Shown in pieces: positions 63,861 through 64,000 of a stretch of DNA of 64,000 bases (the first letter of the stretch is position 1; the number at the start of each line of letters is the position of its first letter). Position numbers and translations under genes: made by a program. Location: assembly GCF_002443255.2 (NCBI RefSeq), contig NW_019211455.1:60016764-60080763 (forward strand), read 5' to 3'. The DNA comes from Varroa destructor (taxonomy: Eukaryota > Arthropoda > Arachnida > Mesostigmata > Varroidae). A model generated the notes under the pieces. The model had not been told where the DNA came from. It searched no databases and worked only from the letters and a program-made list of their open reading frames with translations.

Positions 63861-64000
63861 GTAAGTTTCTTATTGTTAACTTCTAATAAAGAAGAGATTA
63901 CCATAGATCGTGATAGAGTCGTGTTTTATTTTGGTGGATCCAGTACGGTGAGAAAGGTGCTGAAGCTGCTCGAACTTTGATGGTTCTGAGCAAATCATTT

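Overview
The window is eukaryotic, AT-rich, intron-rich arthropod DNA. Two multi-exon genes can be followed by conserved protein domains, matching splice sites and matching codon phase. Both lie on the minus strand. The second gene is a short Dscam (three Ig, three FNIII, one membrane span). This type of Dscam is known from chelicerates, so a mite, tick or other chelicerate is the most likely source. That is an inference from gene content; no rRNA or mitochondrial marker is present.

Layout by coordinate. 1-12.4 kb: no intact gene; a decayed mariner-type transposase relic on the plus strand (about 2.5-3.48 kb) and a microRNA-like hairpin (5528-5586). 12.4-14.3 kb: two weak minus-strand open frames. 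19.06-19.13 kb: two adjacent perfect hairpins. 21.5-32.8 kb: two 5' coding exons of single-minded (sim). The first exon (32617-32779) and the bHLH exon (21514-21804) are separated by a 10.8 kb intron and join in phase. No PAS-domain exon was recognised downstream, so sim continues across a long intron or out of the window. 33.57-34.1 kb: a GC-rich island with a GC box and a plus-strand TATA box, lying upstream of sim, possibly a divergent promoter. 34.1-44.5 kb: no supported gene.

45.1-63.6 kb: the short-Dscam gene. Eleven exons (55249 down to 45096) encode Ig3, FNIII 1-3, a membrane span and a cytoplasmic tail of roughly 240 residues. They join without one phase error and total 690 codons including the stop. 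The last exon (45340-45096) and the exact edges of the tail exons were worked out here from splice phase. Upstream, exons for Ig1 and Ig2 (63416-62947 and 60350-60198) are recognisable but damaged: a stop codon where the conserved Trp should be, a Tyr in place of the first Ig1 cysteine, and a splice donor inside a TA microsatellite whose phase does not match the next exon. In chelicerate sDscam-beta genes, Ig1-Ig2 come from tandem 5' cassettes with their own promoters, spliced to a constant region starting at Ig3. The constant/variable boundary here falls in the same place. The simplest reading is an intact constant region preceded by a decayed proximal cassette, with working cassettes beyond base 64000.

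The product would be a homophilic adhesion receptor at the cell surface, signalling through proline-rich and tyrosine motifs in its tail. sim is a bHLH-PAS transcription factor of midline and neural patterning. The two genes are neighbours, and nothing in the sequence ties them functionally.
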